Assembly: GCA_002405805.1 (NCBI GenBank)
Contig: DHMN01000062.1
Span: 1-12,645, forward strand
DNA length: 12,645 bases
Direction of reading: 5' to 3'
From: Cyanobacteria bacterium UBA4641
GTDB lineage: Bacteria > Cyanobacteriota > Vampirovibrionia > Gastranaerophilales > Gastranaerophilaceae
The position numbers were made by a program, and so were the translations under genes. The notes beneath the pieces are model-generated. The model was given only the letters and a program-made list of their open reading frames with translations, did not search any database and was not told the origin of the DNA. Positions 1 through 7,272 of the stretch are shown one piece after another (position 1 is the first letter of the stretch; every line of letters begins with the position of its first letter).

Positions 1-60
1 TAGCAAGAAAATTATGTGCTCATACTTCACACAAATTTTCTAAGCTTTCAGAATGACAGA
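1..60 (-). repeat. 60-bp dispersed repeat, copy 1 (inverted relative to copy 2)
   Basis: Read on the minus strand, these 60 bases match 12204-12263 on the plus strand at 54 of 60 positions without gaps, by my own alignment. Both copies contain the core ATTCTGAAAGCTTAGAAAAT and end in TTCTTGCTA. Both lie between genes and contain no credible reading frame. The copy touches the window edge, so its true left end is unknown. It is probably one member of a genome-wide intergenic repeat family. Confidence 0.85.
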
Positions 61-195
61 GACCTTTTTGACTTATCTCTCACATCCGGAGAGACAAAAA
101 CTCGTTTAATGAAGTCTGTAGGTCGGCATTGCTGTGCCAACAGAATTATCATCCTTTAAAATTGACTTTGCGCAAATCATCCTTATACCAATAGT
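61..195. other. Intergenic stretch with two small hairpins and a promoter
   Basis: No gene is visible here. Two short inverted repeats can be seen: TCTCTC/GAGAGA at 76-81 and 89-94 (7-base loop), and GGCA/TGCC at 125-128 and 135-138 (6-base loop). Neither is followed by a T-run on the plus strand, so they do not look like terminators of a plus-strand gene. The right end holds the promoter proposed for the zinc-ribbon gene at 196. Confidence 0.5.
162..189 (+). promoter_or_regulatory. Sigma70-type promoter for the zinc-ribbon gene
   Basis: A -35-like TTGACT (162-167) is separated by 16 bases from a -10-like TATACC (184-189). Transcription would start around 195-196, at the ATG of the next gene. 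No Shine-Dalgarno sequence precedes that ATG, so the mRNA may be leaderless. Confidence 0.45.
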
Positions 196-567
196 ATGAT
201 ATGGAGTGAATTATTCGGTTTTAACAAAAAATGCACGCATGACAAAGTTCCGCTTGATGAAGATATCGGCTACTGTCCTGATTGTGGTGAACTTGTGCAA
301 AATCATTGGTATATTACGCGTTGCGGTTGCTGTGGTGTAAAAGAACGTGCGACAATCCGAAATGGAGAAGTTGTACCGGAAGAAAGCTATTGTCACAATT
401 GTGGCAGTAAACTCTACCGAGTGGAAGAAATTGAAAAAATAGATTGCATAAATATCAATTATGCAATTGTGATGCGCGAAATTGTTCAAAATGAAATCAC
501 GGAATATACCCAAAGTTGGCTTGATGCTATGCAAACATCAGGTTACACACCGAAATTGCTGCGATAA
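196..567 (+). CDS. Small double zinc-ribbon protein, unknown function
   Basis: This 123-residue soluble protein has two cysteine-rich knuckle sets. The first is Cys13-x-His15 with Cys27-Pro-Asp-Cys30-Gly. The second is Cys43-Gly-Cys45-Cys46-Gly with Cys66-His-Asn-Cys69-Gly. The CxxCG spacing is typical of structural zinc ribbons. The rest (about 75-123) is charged and has no motif I recognise. Zinc ribbons occur in nucleic-acid-binding and protein-binding proteins, so the fold does not give a function. The ATG at 196 has no visible ribosome-binding site but sits where the upstream promoter would start transcription. The 3' end overlaps the 3' end of the opposing spmB by 41 bases, with no terminator between them. 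The CxxCG knuckles and the long open frame make the coding call good; the role is unknown. Confidence 0.75.
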   Translation: MIWSELFGFNKKCTHDKVPLDEDIGYCPDCGELVQNHWYITRCGCCGVKERATIRNGEVVPEESYCHNCGSKLYRVEEIEKIDCININYAIVMREIVQNEITEYTQSWLDAMQTSGYTPKLLR

Positions 568-1060
568 TTCCGACGATATCAGCAAGAAGTCCGATAATTA
601 AAGCGTATCTTACTTTTTTTATTCCAACGGCTCCAAAATAAACTGCCAAAACGTAAAATGTTGTTTCGCTGCTTCCAAGCATAATTGCTGCAAGTTTAGT
701 GCCGTACGCATCAGGTCCTAAATTATTTGCAATGTCTGAAAAAATTCCTAATGCCCCGGAACCTGATAGAGAGCGAACAATCATCAACGGTAAAGTGTCA
801 GCCGGAACGTTGAATTTTGTCAAAATCGGAGCTAAAAAGTTTGCCAGCATTTCAATTGCTCCGCTTGCTCTGAGCATAGATACTCCAACGATAATTGCCA
901 CTAAATACGGAATAATTTTAACTGAAATTTTAAAACCGTCTTTTGCACCTTCGGTAAATTCTTCATACATCGGAACTTTTTTTATAAGTGCGCAAGTCAA
1001 AGTTACAAGTAAAATTACAGGCAATGCCCAAAGTGAAATCAAGTTAAGAAGCTTTGTCAT
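527..1060 (-). CDS. spmB: SpmB-like nucleoside-recognition (Gate) membrane protein
   Basis: This 177-residue, strongly hydrophobic protein has several membrane segments, about the same length as Bacillus SpmB. Family landmarks are the VPMYEEFTEGAKDGF block (29-43), the RSLSGSGALGI block (96-106) and the LGSSETTFYVLAVYFGAVGI block (128-147). In Bacillus, SpmA and SpmB are needed for spore-core dehydration. The family is also common in non-spore-formers, where its role is unclear. It shares the nucleoside-recognition/Gate domain with nucleoside transporters, but I see nothing here that shows transport. The start at 1060 is fixed by a near-perfect ribosome-binding site (AAGGAGGT, 1066-1073) inside the end of spmA. 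The two reading frames overlap by 17 bases, so translation is probably coupled. The 3' end overlaps the convergent zinc-ribbon gene. No other sporulation gene is present in the window. Confidence 0.88.
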   Translation of the reverse strand: MTKLLNLISLWALPVILLVTLTCALIKKVPMYEEFTEGAKDGFKISVKIIPYLVAIIVGVSMLRASGAIEMLANFLAPILTKFNVPADTLPLMIVRSLSGSGALGIFSDIANNLGPDAYGTKLAAIMLGSSETTFYVLAVYFGAVGIKKVRYALIIGLLADIVGIIAAISVCNLMFA

Positions 1061-1661
1061 TTACGACCTCCTTAACTTTTTGAAATCTGTTTGAAAAATA
1101 TTGTCCGATTTTTGCCATCACAATGGCTGAGGTGAAAGCAATCAAGGTTACAATAAAGGTCGGTGCAATAATTTCTGTAGGGTTTTTATATCCGATTCCG
1201 ACAAGTACCGCAAGAACTGTTGTTGGGATAATTTGAAATCCTGCTGTGTTCATTCCTAAAAATAAGCACATTGAATTTGATGCGGATTTTTTGTCTTTAT
1301 TTTCTTTTTGAAGTTGTTCCATTGCACGAATCCCAAATGGTGTTGCCGCATTAGCAAGTCCAAAAGCGTTAGCGGTAAAATTCATCGCGATATCACCGAT
1401 TGCAGGAGAATCAGGTTTTAATTCATTGAATAAAACTTTTGTAATCGGCTTTAATAGTTTTGAAATCCATTTGATAATTCCTGATTTTTCGGCAATACGC
1501 ATAATCCCAAGCCAAAATGCCATTATTCCAATCAGTGAAAATGCGATTTTTACGGACAATTCAGCACCTGACATAATCGCATTAACGACATCTTGAAGTT
1601 TGCCATTAATTGCTCCGATTATTATTGAAACAATTACTAAAAAATAGAAAATATAATTCAT
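1044..1661 (-). CDS. spmA: SpmA-like nucleoside-recognition (Gate) membrane protein
   Basis: This 205-residue multi-pass membrane protein is the first gene of a two-gene minus-strand operon with spmB. The N-terminus (MNYIFYFLVIVSIIIGAINGK) fits the family start. A second membrane block has IGIMAFWLGIMRIAEKSG (44-61). The family signature follows at 94-114: Asn94, Ala97-Asn98, Gly101, and NAATPFGIRAM (104-114). The pair resembles Bacillus SpmA/SpmB and the E. coli YjiH/YjiG type. Its molecular function outside spores is not established, though it probably acts at the inner membrane. The ATG at 1661 has no Shine-Dalgarno sequence. A strong promoter (TTGACA, 17 bases, CATAAT) ends only 6 bases before it, which suggests a leaderless mRNA. 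An upstream alternative start is unlikely because the conserved N-terminus begins here. Confidence 0.88.
   Translation of the reverse strand: MNYIFYFLVIVSIIIGAINGKLQDVVNAIMSGAELSVKIAFSLIGIMAFWLGIMRIAEKSGIIKWISKLLKPITKVLFNELKPDSPAIGDIAMNFTANAFGLANAATPFGIRAMEQLQKENKDKKSASNSMCLFLGMNTAGFQIIPTTVLAVLVGIGYKNPTEIIAPTFIVTLIAFTSAIVMAKIGQYFSNRFQKVKEVVNDKAS
1066..1073 (-). promoter_or_regulatory. Strong ribosome-binding site of spmB inside spmA
   Basis: On the minus strand this reads AAGGAGGT, 5 bases before the spmB ATG at 1060 and inside the final codons of spmA. It fixes the spmB start and contrasts with spmA, which has no such site. Confidence 0.85.
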
Positions 1662-1667
1662 AAACCG

Positions 1668-1696
1668 ATTATGACATCAAAGGTTTTGGGTGTCAA
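1668..1696 (-). promoter_or_regulatory. Sigma70-type promoter of the spmA-spmB operon
   Basis: On the minus strand there is a perfect -35 TTGACA (1696-1691), a 17-base spacer and a -10 CATAAT (1673-1668, 5 of 6 to consensus). This is the best consensus promoter in the window. The predicted start of transcription, about 7 bases further on, falls at roughly 1661-1662, on the spmA start codon itself. Confidence 0.7.
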
Positions 1697-1701
1697 AAGT
1701 T

Positions 1702-1869
1702 TTAATAATCCCATTCATCCTGATTAGGGTTTTCTATCCAAACGACTGTAACCTCCGGTTGTTTGTAGAACGGATTGAACCAATGACTTTCTTCCGTGAA
1801 GTCAATAATTGCATCGTAATATGCAATCTTTTGAGCAATTTGCTTTGTATAAGTCAATAAATCTGCCAT
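1702..1869 (-). CDS. Small unknown protein, 55 residues
   Basis: I do not recognise this protein. The start at 1869 is preferred over an in-frame ATG at 1887 because an AGGA-containing site (TTAGGA, 1875-1880) lies 5 bases upstream of it. The 55-residue product starts MADLLTYTKQIAQKI, is likely helical at first, then has an aromatic stretch (HWFNPFYKQPEVTVVWIENP) and an acidic tail ending DEWDY. There is no signal peptide or membrane segment. It ends 40 bases upstream of the spmA start, and the spmA promoter lies in that gap. It may be co-transcribed with the spm genes or stand alone. It is divergent from rubrerythrin. The frame and ribosome-binding site support a real gene, but it is short. 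Confidence 0.6.
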   Translation of the reverse strand: MADLLTYTKQIAQKIAYYDAIIDFTEESHWFNPFYKQPEVTVVWIENPNQDEWDY

Positions 1870-1985
1870 AATTTTCCTAACTATCATAACAATTTTATTG
1901 TTTGCGATTTTTTATCCGAAATAATCCCCAAAAAGCTTTATAGTTAGAAATTTATATTCCCCTAACAAACTAGTCCGCCATCTGA

Positions 1986-2014
1986 TTGTGATTTGTCCTA
2001 TTTGAATTTAGGAT
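1986..2014 (+). promoter_or_regulatory. Possible promoter of rubrerythrin
   Basis: TTGTGA (1986-1991), a 17-base spacer and TAGGAT (2009-2014) each match 4 of 6 consensus bases. The predicted transcript would begin near 2021, just ahead of the GGAGG site used by rubrerythrin. I found no convincing PerR or Fur operator in this divergent region, although it is AT-rich enough to hide one. Confidence 0.35.
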
Positions 2015-2033
2015 TTCTTTGATGGAGGAAATC

Positions 2034-2612
2034 ATGAATAAAAAACTAAAAGGGACTAAAACCGAACAAAATTTAATCAACTCTTTTGCTGGTGAGGCTC
2101 AAGCGCGCAACAGATATACTTATTATTCAAAAATTGCAAAAGATGAAGGGTATGAACAAATTGCAGAAATTTTTGCCTCAACTTCTGAAAATGAACTGGA
2201 ACATGCAAAACTTTTTTATAAACATCTTGCAAACAATCCACTGGGACATGTGGATGCGTTTTACCCTTACGAAATCGGCACAACGGAAGATAACTTAATT
2301 AGTGCGATTTCAGGTGAAACAGAAGAGTTTGACATACTTTATAAAGAGGCTGAACAAATTGCAAAAGACGAAGGTTTTGATGCTATTGCAAATACATTCC
2401 ATAATGTAAGAAATGCCGAAGAACATCACGCAAGGCGTTATAAAGAATTGTTAAAAAACTTAAAGGAAGGAACTCTTTTTTTTAAAAGCTCGGACGAAAT
2501 GTGGGTTTGTCGAAAATGCGGGTACATCCATAGGGGCAAAAGTGCGCCGGAGCACTGTCCGAACTGTTTACACCCTCAAGGCTATTTTCAAATCTTGTGT
2601 GAAAAATACTAG
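2034..2612 (+). CDS. Rubrerythrin (non-haem di-iron peroxidase)
   Basis: Rubrerythrin reduces hydrogen peroxide to water in the cytoplasm of anaerobes and microaerophiles, using electrons passed through its rubredoxin-like domain. The 192-residue protein has the full layout. An N-terminal four-helix ferritin-like domain (about 1-145) carries di-iron ligands Glu21, Glu54-x-x-His57, Glu95, Glu98 and Glu129-x-x-His132. A C-terminal rubredoxin-type iron site has Cys159-x-x-Cys162-Gly and Cys175-x-x-Cys178. Length matches the classical family. I chose the ATG at 2034 because GGAGG (2024-2028) lies 5 bases upstream. An earlier TTG (2019) or ATG (2022) in the same frame would overlap that site. No clear terminator follows, so transcription may continue into the AsmA-like gene. 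Confidence 0.95.
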   Translation: MNKKLKGTKTEQNLINSFAGEAQARNRYTYYSKIAKDEGYEQIAEIFASTSENELEHAKLFYKHLANNPLGHVDAFYPYEIGTTEDNLISAISGETEEFDILYKEAEQIAKDEGFDAIANTFHNVRNAEEHHARRYKELLKNLKEGTLFFKSSDEMWVCRKCGYIHRGKSAPEHCPNCLHPQGYFQILCEKY

Positions 2613-2631
2613 ATTTGGAGGAGTAATTTTT

Positions 2632-2655
2632 ATGTACTTATCGAGCATATTATAA
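2632..2655 (+). other. Seven-codon minigene with a strong ribosome-binding site
   Basis: A strong Shine-Dalgarno sequence (GGAGGAG, 2617-2623) stands 8 bases before an ATG that opens a frame of only seven codons (MYLSSIL) before TAA. It lies between rubrerythrin and the AsmA-like gene, and its end overlaps the -10-like boxes proposed for the latter. It could be a regulatory leader peptide, a decayed gene start, or chance. I see no attenuator hairpin after it. Confidence 0.3.
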
Positions 2656-2661
2656 TATAAT
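2651..2661 (+). promoter_or_regulatory. Tandem TATAAT boxes upstream of the AsmA-like gene
   Basis: Two overlapping perfect TATAAT hexamers occur at 2651-2656 and 2656-2661. The -35 regions at suitable distance match poorly (TGTACT at 2633-2638 is 3 of 6). Transcription would start around 2663-2669, leaving at most about 8 bases before the ATG at 2671. Confidence 0.4.
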
Positions 2662-2670
2662 ATTTGTAAT

Positions 2671-5600
2671 ATGAGCAGAAAGTGGAAATTTGTAACAACT
2701 TTAGGACTTTTGACAGTAACCTGCGGACTGTATACGTGGGGAATTCCTGCTGTTGTAAACATAAAAGCTCACAAATCTTTTATTGAAAAAACAATTTTTG
2801 AAAATTCAGGTTTCAGAGTTGATATCGGTTCTCCTGGACTTTCAATGGGGGTATTCCCATCTGTTTGGGTAAAAACCGATAACATCTCTGTTCTAAATGA
2901 TGATGGCTCAAAAGCTTTATCAATAGATAATCCAAAGCTTAAACTAAAATTATTTCCACTGATTCGCAAAAATATAGAAATTTCAAATTTTTCGGCAACA
3001 AAAGAAGATGTAAATTTTGTTTTCACAAAAGATTCAAAGTTTTTGCTTGGACAGTATCCGCTAAAAGCTCCTCAACAAAACAGTCAATTCACGTTATCAA
3101 AGATGAATTTGGTACTTGGAGAATATAATATCACTCTTGATGATAAGAAAAATTCTCAAAAAGTCATTTTATCAGGTGAATATTTTGACCACGGAAAATA
3201 TGTTCAACATAAGCATGCAAGATTTGCGACAAAAGGAAATCTTGATGTCGGAGGTAAGAAAACCGATATATTTGCGGATATTGAGATAAATTTACCGCTG
3301 GATAAATTGTCAGAAGATAAATTAAGATTAAACGCAAATATTGAGAATTTTGATATTTCTTCAATTTCTGAGTATGTAAAAGTGCTTTCAAAAGGCAAAA
3401 TTGCATCATTGGCAGGTATTGTAAGTATTGATGCGATTACAAAACCTGACAAATTCGGTCACAAAAAAATCAGAACAAAAATCTCAACAAAAGACCTTGC
3501 TGTTTGTGGTAAAGATAAGGCATCGTCTGTTATTTTTGCAGACAATCTTGTAGCTAAATTAAACTTTAACACAATTGATAACGGTATATTTTTAGACAAT
3601 ACAACTCTTGAATCAGGTAGAATCCACGCTGCAGTTGATGGCAAATTGCTTTATTTGGGGTCAAAAAATCTTCACTATGACGTTGTGGCTCAAGTCAAAG
3701 ATACAAGGCTTGAGGATGTTGTAGCGATACTTCCGGGAAGTGAAACTTTACTACCTGATTTTAACCTTTATAAACTGAAAAAATATGTCTTTTACGGCAA
3801 CGGCGAAGGCAAAGTAAGATTTAAAGGTCATGGCAACCGTCCAAATGTTACAGGGGACGTAAAAATGTGGGATGCATACTTGATTCATCCTATGAAAGAT
3901 GCTCCTGCAAATGCTGATATCAAGCTCAAATTTTTGGGCAAAAAAATGAAACTTGATGTATTTGTTCCAACATCTCCAAATCAAAGCGTAGATGTTAATG
4001 GGATGGTTTTGATTGACGGTTCTAAATATTCAGAATTAAATATAAAAAGTACCGAGTCTGTTAGTTTAGAGCCGGCGCAAGAAATTTTAAATCCGTTGCA
4101 TGAAATTTTAAAATTCCAACTTGGCCCTGTTCCGATTATGAAAATTGCAGGAATCGGAAACATCAACTTGCGTTCTGCAGGTAAAAAAGTTGACCCACAT
4201 ATTTGGGGTAAAATCAATTTCCGCAACGTTACAGCCTCATTTAATGAAATTCACAACTTGACATTAAATAATGGTGCAGGCGAAGTTGTGTTTAATAATA
4301 CCCAAACAACTTTCCGCAGTTATCAGGCATATATCAACGGTAAACCTGTTGAAATCAAGGGTGATTGCTCTGTTTTAGGCAAATTGAATGTCTATGTGAC
4401 ATCAAAAGGACAAGATATCAAAAAACTAATCAAGGTTATCAATTTATCTCCACTTCTTATTGATGTTCAAAAAGTTGTTAAACCGTTCACCAATCCAGAA
4501 GGAACGGCTGATATTTTCTTACAAATTTACGGTACTGCAAAAAATGCGGAAGAGGTTGTATTTAATCAAGATTTATTTTCAAAAGGTACAATAACTTTCC
4601 ACAACGCAAAAACCGTAATGCAAGATACATATTTGCCGTTCACAAAAATAAATGGTGTTGTAAATTTTGACCAGTATGATTCAGATTATGATGTAACAGG
4701 TTATTTGAGAAATTCAAAAGTTCATGTAAAAGGAACCGGAACAAACTCTGAAATCGACTTAAAAGCCTTTTCTGATAAATTTACACTAAATAATATATTT
4801 GATGCATTACATCCTGATATGGTTTTGCCGTACAAAAAAGAAATCGGCAATATTGATGTAAGTTTCAATGCTGCATACAAAGGACCGGCTGATTCAGGTG
4901 TTATTGATTATAACAAGTTGAAAGTTGATGGTAATTTCATCTCTAATATGAATACCAAAAATCCGATAAAACTTGATGGCGGTAAATTTACCATCAAAAA
5001 CGGTAATCTATCAACTTCAAACTTGAAAGGGATGTTTAACAACAATCCTTACACTTTGAGTTTTGTTGCAAAAGATTTAGACAAAGAAGATTTGAATATT
5101 TCAAATGCGGTATTCAATTTCAAAAACTTTGATATCAGTGCAATTGAATCAATAAAAAATCAAGTTAAATTGCCAAAAGAATTGGCATCTCAAATTGATA
5201 ATATTTCTGATTTCAGAGGTACGATTGATATCAACGGTTCAATAAAAAATAATTTGGTTTACGCTAACACAAACTTAAAAGACACTTCTTTTGTCTACAA
5301 ACCATTTGGTGCAATTGTGAGAGTTCTAAACGGCAGTGCTAATATGCGCGGTGATGTTTTATATCTTGATAAAATAAATTCAAGAGTAAGTTCAATGCCC
5401 GTATTTGTGAACGGAAAAATTACAAATGTGGACAAAAATCCAAACTTAAATCTTTCTGTCAGTGCAAAACTTACTCAAATTTTCTTTGACAGATTGTTTA
5501 ATTCAAAATCTGTTTATCCTGTAAAAGCAAAAGGTGATATAAATTTCTACACCAGATTGAATGGAACATTAGGTGCTCTACATGCTAAATCAAATCTGAA

Positions 5601-7170
5601 TTTGGGTGAAAATTCTTCAATTTATTATATGGGTGCAACATTGGCAGGTGCTCCGACAGGGACTATAAATTCTGATGGAATTACGACCAACCCTGTTTCT
5701 GTAATTTCTGATGTCGTACTTTATCCGAACAAAGTTAAAATTAATTCTTTAAAATATAACCAAACAATCACATCACAAAGTCGCAAAAAATCTGTTCAAA
5801 ATCAGGTTAGCGCATCAGGGGAAGTTTCATTGTTAAAAAATAATGTTTTAGGTTTTAAAAATTTCAAAATCAAAACAGATAATCCGACAAATGCTAAAAT
5901 TTTCAACATTTTATTCAAAAAACCAACCATCAAGCAAGGTGTATTTACAACTGATATGGTTATCAACGGTACATCTTTAGCTCCATATATTTTAGGTGAT
6001 TTGAATATAAAAAGCGTTGATATTCCACTGCTGGATTCAACCGTTAGGGATATCAATGTGGATTTCAAAAAAGATTTTATCTATGTAACATCAAAAGCTG
6101 TTGTACTTACGAATGATATTTTGATAGATGCAAAAATCATAAATAAACCTGCTCTACCTGTTGTTGTTGAAGATTTCAATGTAAATATGGATGAATTGAA
6201 TTTGAATGTAATATCAAAAGCGTTGGATGATTTGGATGTTGATAATACAAGGACTAACAAGTTAAAAAATAATACACTTGAAATGCCGACAGACAATCTT
6301 GTTATCAAAAATGCTCAAATTGTTGCCAATAATGTATTAATCAAAAAAGCATCTGCAACGGATTTCAAATCTCATTTTACATTGGACTCAAATCAAAATC
6401 TAAATATTGATAACTTTGAATTTAACATTGCAAAAGGGCAAGTAAACGGTAATATAAATTACGATTTGAAAGACCTTAACGGCAAAGGCGCAATGCAAAT
6501 AAATAATGCCGATGCTCAAATTATTGCCGAAAATTTCTTTGATATGCCTGGGCAAATGTACGGTACGGTTACAGGCATTTTGAATGTTGCATGTACAGGT
6601 TTATCAAGTGTTGATTGCGTAAATACTCTATCAGGTGATGGCAGTTTCAAAGTAACAGATGGCAGAATGCCAAAACTTGGTTCATTAGAATATCTGTTAA
6701 AAGCCGGCAACCTTATTACAGGTGGTGTGACCGGTATATCAATTAACGGAATTATTGACCTTATTACTCCGTTAAAAACCGGTAACTTCAAAAGCATCAG
6801 CGGTGATATTCACGTAAAAGACGGTATTGCTGACAATATTAATGTATATTCAAGTGGAGAAGATTTGAATATGTATATGACAGGCAGTTACAATATCTCT
6901 ACACTTGTTGCTGATATGGAAGTTTATGGCAGTTTGTCTAAAAACTTCTCAACTTTACTTGGCAGAATTGCAAATACATCTTTGAATACTTTGTTTAATA
7001 CTATCCCTGGGATTAATATTAACGAAATTAATCCAAAATCAACAAGTAATATTAACAAAATTCCTAACTTTAATAAAAACAACACCCTAAGAGTATTTAA
7101 GTCAGAAATTTATGGTGACATCAACGGCAGCAATTATGTAAAAAGTTTCCGTTGGATTAAAGATGATTAA
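2671..7170 (+). CDS. Giant AsmA/TamB-like envelope protein (1499 residues)
   Basis: This is the largest gene in the window. The N-terminus has a basic start (MSRKWK) and one membrane segment (about 7-29). It has no signal-cleavage motif that I would trust, so it is probably an inner-membrane anchor. The remaining roughly 1470 residues are a long run of alternating short beta strands rich in Asn, Lys, Asp and Gly. Patterns such as LSGDGSFKVTDGRMP (near 1320) and SISGDIHVKDGIADNINVYSSGEDLNMYMTGSYN (around 1373-1406, split here for description only) resemble the C-terminal region of AsmA-family proteins. Members of this superfamily (AsmA, TamB, YhdP) form long grooved beta structures and help move phospholipids to the outer membrane. 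That role here is inferred from family resemblance. No Shine-Dalgarno sequence precedes the ATG at 2671. The frame is intact throughout. Its position near LPS genes fits an envelope function. Confidence 0.8.
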   Translation: MSRKWKFVTTLGLLTVTCGLYTWGIPAVVNIKAHKSFIEKTIFENSGFRVDIGSPGLSMGVFPSVWVKTDNISVLNDDGSKALSIDNPKLKLKLFPLIRKNIEISNFSATKEDVNFVFTKDSKFLLGQYPLKAPQQNSQFTLSKMNLVLGEYNITLDDKKNSQKVILSGEYFDHGKYVQHKHARFATKGNLDVGGKKTDIFADIEINLPLDKLSEDKLRLNANIENFDISSISEYVKVLSKGKIASLAGIVSIDAITKPDKFGHKKIRTKISTKDLAVCGKDKASSVIFADNLVAKLNFNTIDNGIFLDNTTLESGRIHAAVDGKLLYLGSKNLHYDVVAQVKDTRLEDVVAILPGSETLLPDFNLYKLKKYVFYGNGEGKVRFKGHGNRPNVTGDVKMWDAYLIHPMKDAPANADIKLKFLGKKMKLDVFVPTSPNQSVDVNGMVLIDGSKYSELNIKSTESVSLEPAQEILNPLHEILKFQLGPVPIMKIAGIGNINLRSAGKKVDPHIWGKINFRNVTASFNEIHNLTLNNGAGEVVFNNTQTTFRSYQAYINGKPVEIKGDCSVLGKLNVYVTSKGQDIKKLIKVINLSPLLIDVQKVVKPFTNPEGTADIFLQIYGTAKNAEEVVFNQDLFSKGTITFHNAKTVMQDTYLPFTKINGVVNFDQYDSDYDVTGYLRNSKVHVKGTGTNSEIDLKAFSDKFTLNNIFDALHPDMVLPYKKEIGNIDVSFNAAYKGPADSGVIDYNKLKVDGNFISNMNTKNPIKLDGGKFTIKNGNLSTSNLKGMFNNNPYTLSFVAKDLDKEDLNISNAVFNFKNFDISAIESIKNQVKLPKELASQIDNISDFRGTIDINGSIKNNLVYANTNLKDTSFVYKPFGAIVRVLNGSANMRGDVLYLDKINSRVSSMPVFVNGKITNVDKNPNLNLSVSAKLTQIFFDRLFNSKSVYPVKAKGDINFYTRLNGTLGALHAKSNLNLGENSSIYYMGATLAGAPTGTINSDGITTNPVSVISDVVLYPNKVKINSLKYNQTITSQSRKKSVQNQVSASGEVSLLKNNVLGFKNFKIKTDNPTNAKIFNILFKKPTIKQGVFTTDMVINGTSLAPYILGDLNIKSVDIPLLDSTVRDINVDFKKDFIYVTSKAVVLTNDILIDAKIINKPALPVVVEDFNVNMDELNLNVISKALDDLDVDNTRTNKLKNNTLEMPTDNLVIKNAQIVANNVLIKKASATDFKSHFTLDSNQNLNIDNFEFNIAKGQVNGNINYDLKDLNGKGAMQINNADAQIIAENFFDMPGQMYGTVTGILNVACTGLSSVDCVNTLSGDGSFKVTDGRMPKLGSLEYLLKAGNLITGGVTGISINGIIDLITPLKTGNFKSISGDIHVKDGIADNINVYSSGEDLNMYMTGSYNISTLVADMEVYGSLSKNFSTLLGRIANTSLNTLFNTIPGININEINPKSTSNINKIPNFNKNNTLRVFKSEIYGDINGSNYVKSFRWIKDD

Positions 7171-7233
7171 TTCTCAATTGTAAACTCTTATTAACTTTGC
7201 GTATTTACAAGTGTTTCCGTATTATTCTTGTAG

Positions 7234-7239
7234 TATACT
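7234..7239 (+). promoter_or_regulatory. Possible -10 box of the asd operon
   Basis: TATACT lies 33 bases before the asd ATG, leaving a leader of about 27 bases that contains the ribosome-binding site. No good -35 hexamer is found at 16-18 bases upstream, so the call is weak. No terminator hairpin of the preceding gene was found in 7171-7233. Confidence 0.35.
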
Positions 7240-7272
7240 TTATTTTATACACTGGGAAAGGAAAAGTAAAAT

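Noticed and set aside
699..1094. 131-residue plus-strand open frame
   Set aside because: It is antisense to spmB and the end of spmA, which have clear family motifs and a strong ribosome-binding site.
2019..2033. Upstream TTG/ATG starts for rubrerythrin
   Set aside because: They would place the GGAGG ribosome-binding site inside the coding region and add residues that are not part of the usual family start.
1888..2033. PerR- or Fur-type operator in front of rubrerythrin
   Set aside because: The AT-rich stretch around 1935-1965 has TTATA and TAA patches, but I could not form a convincing palindrome matching either known box.
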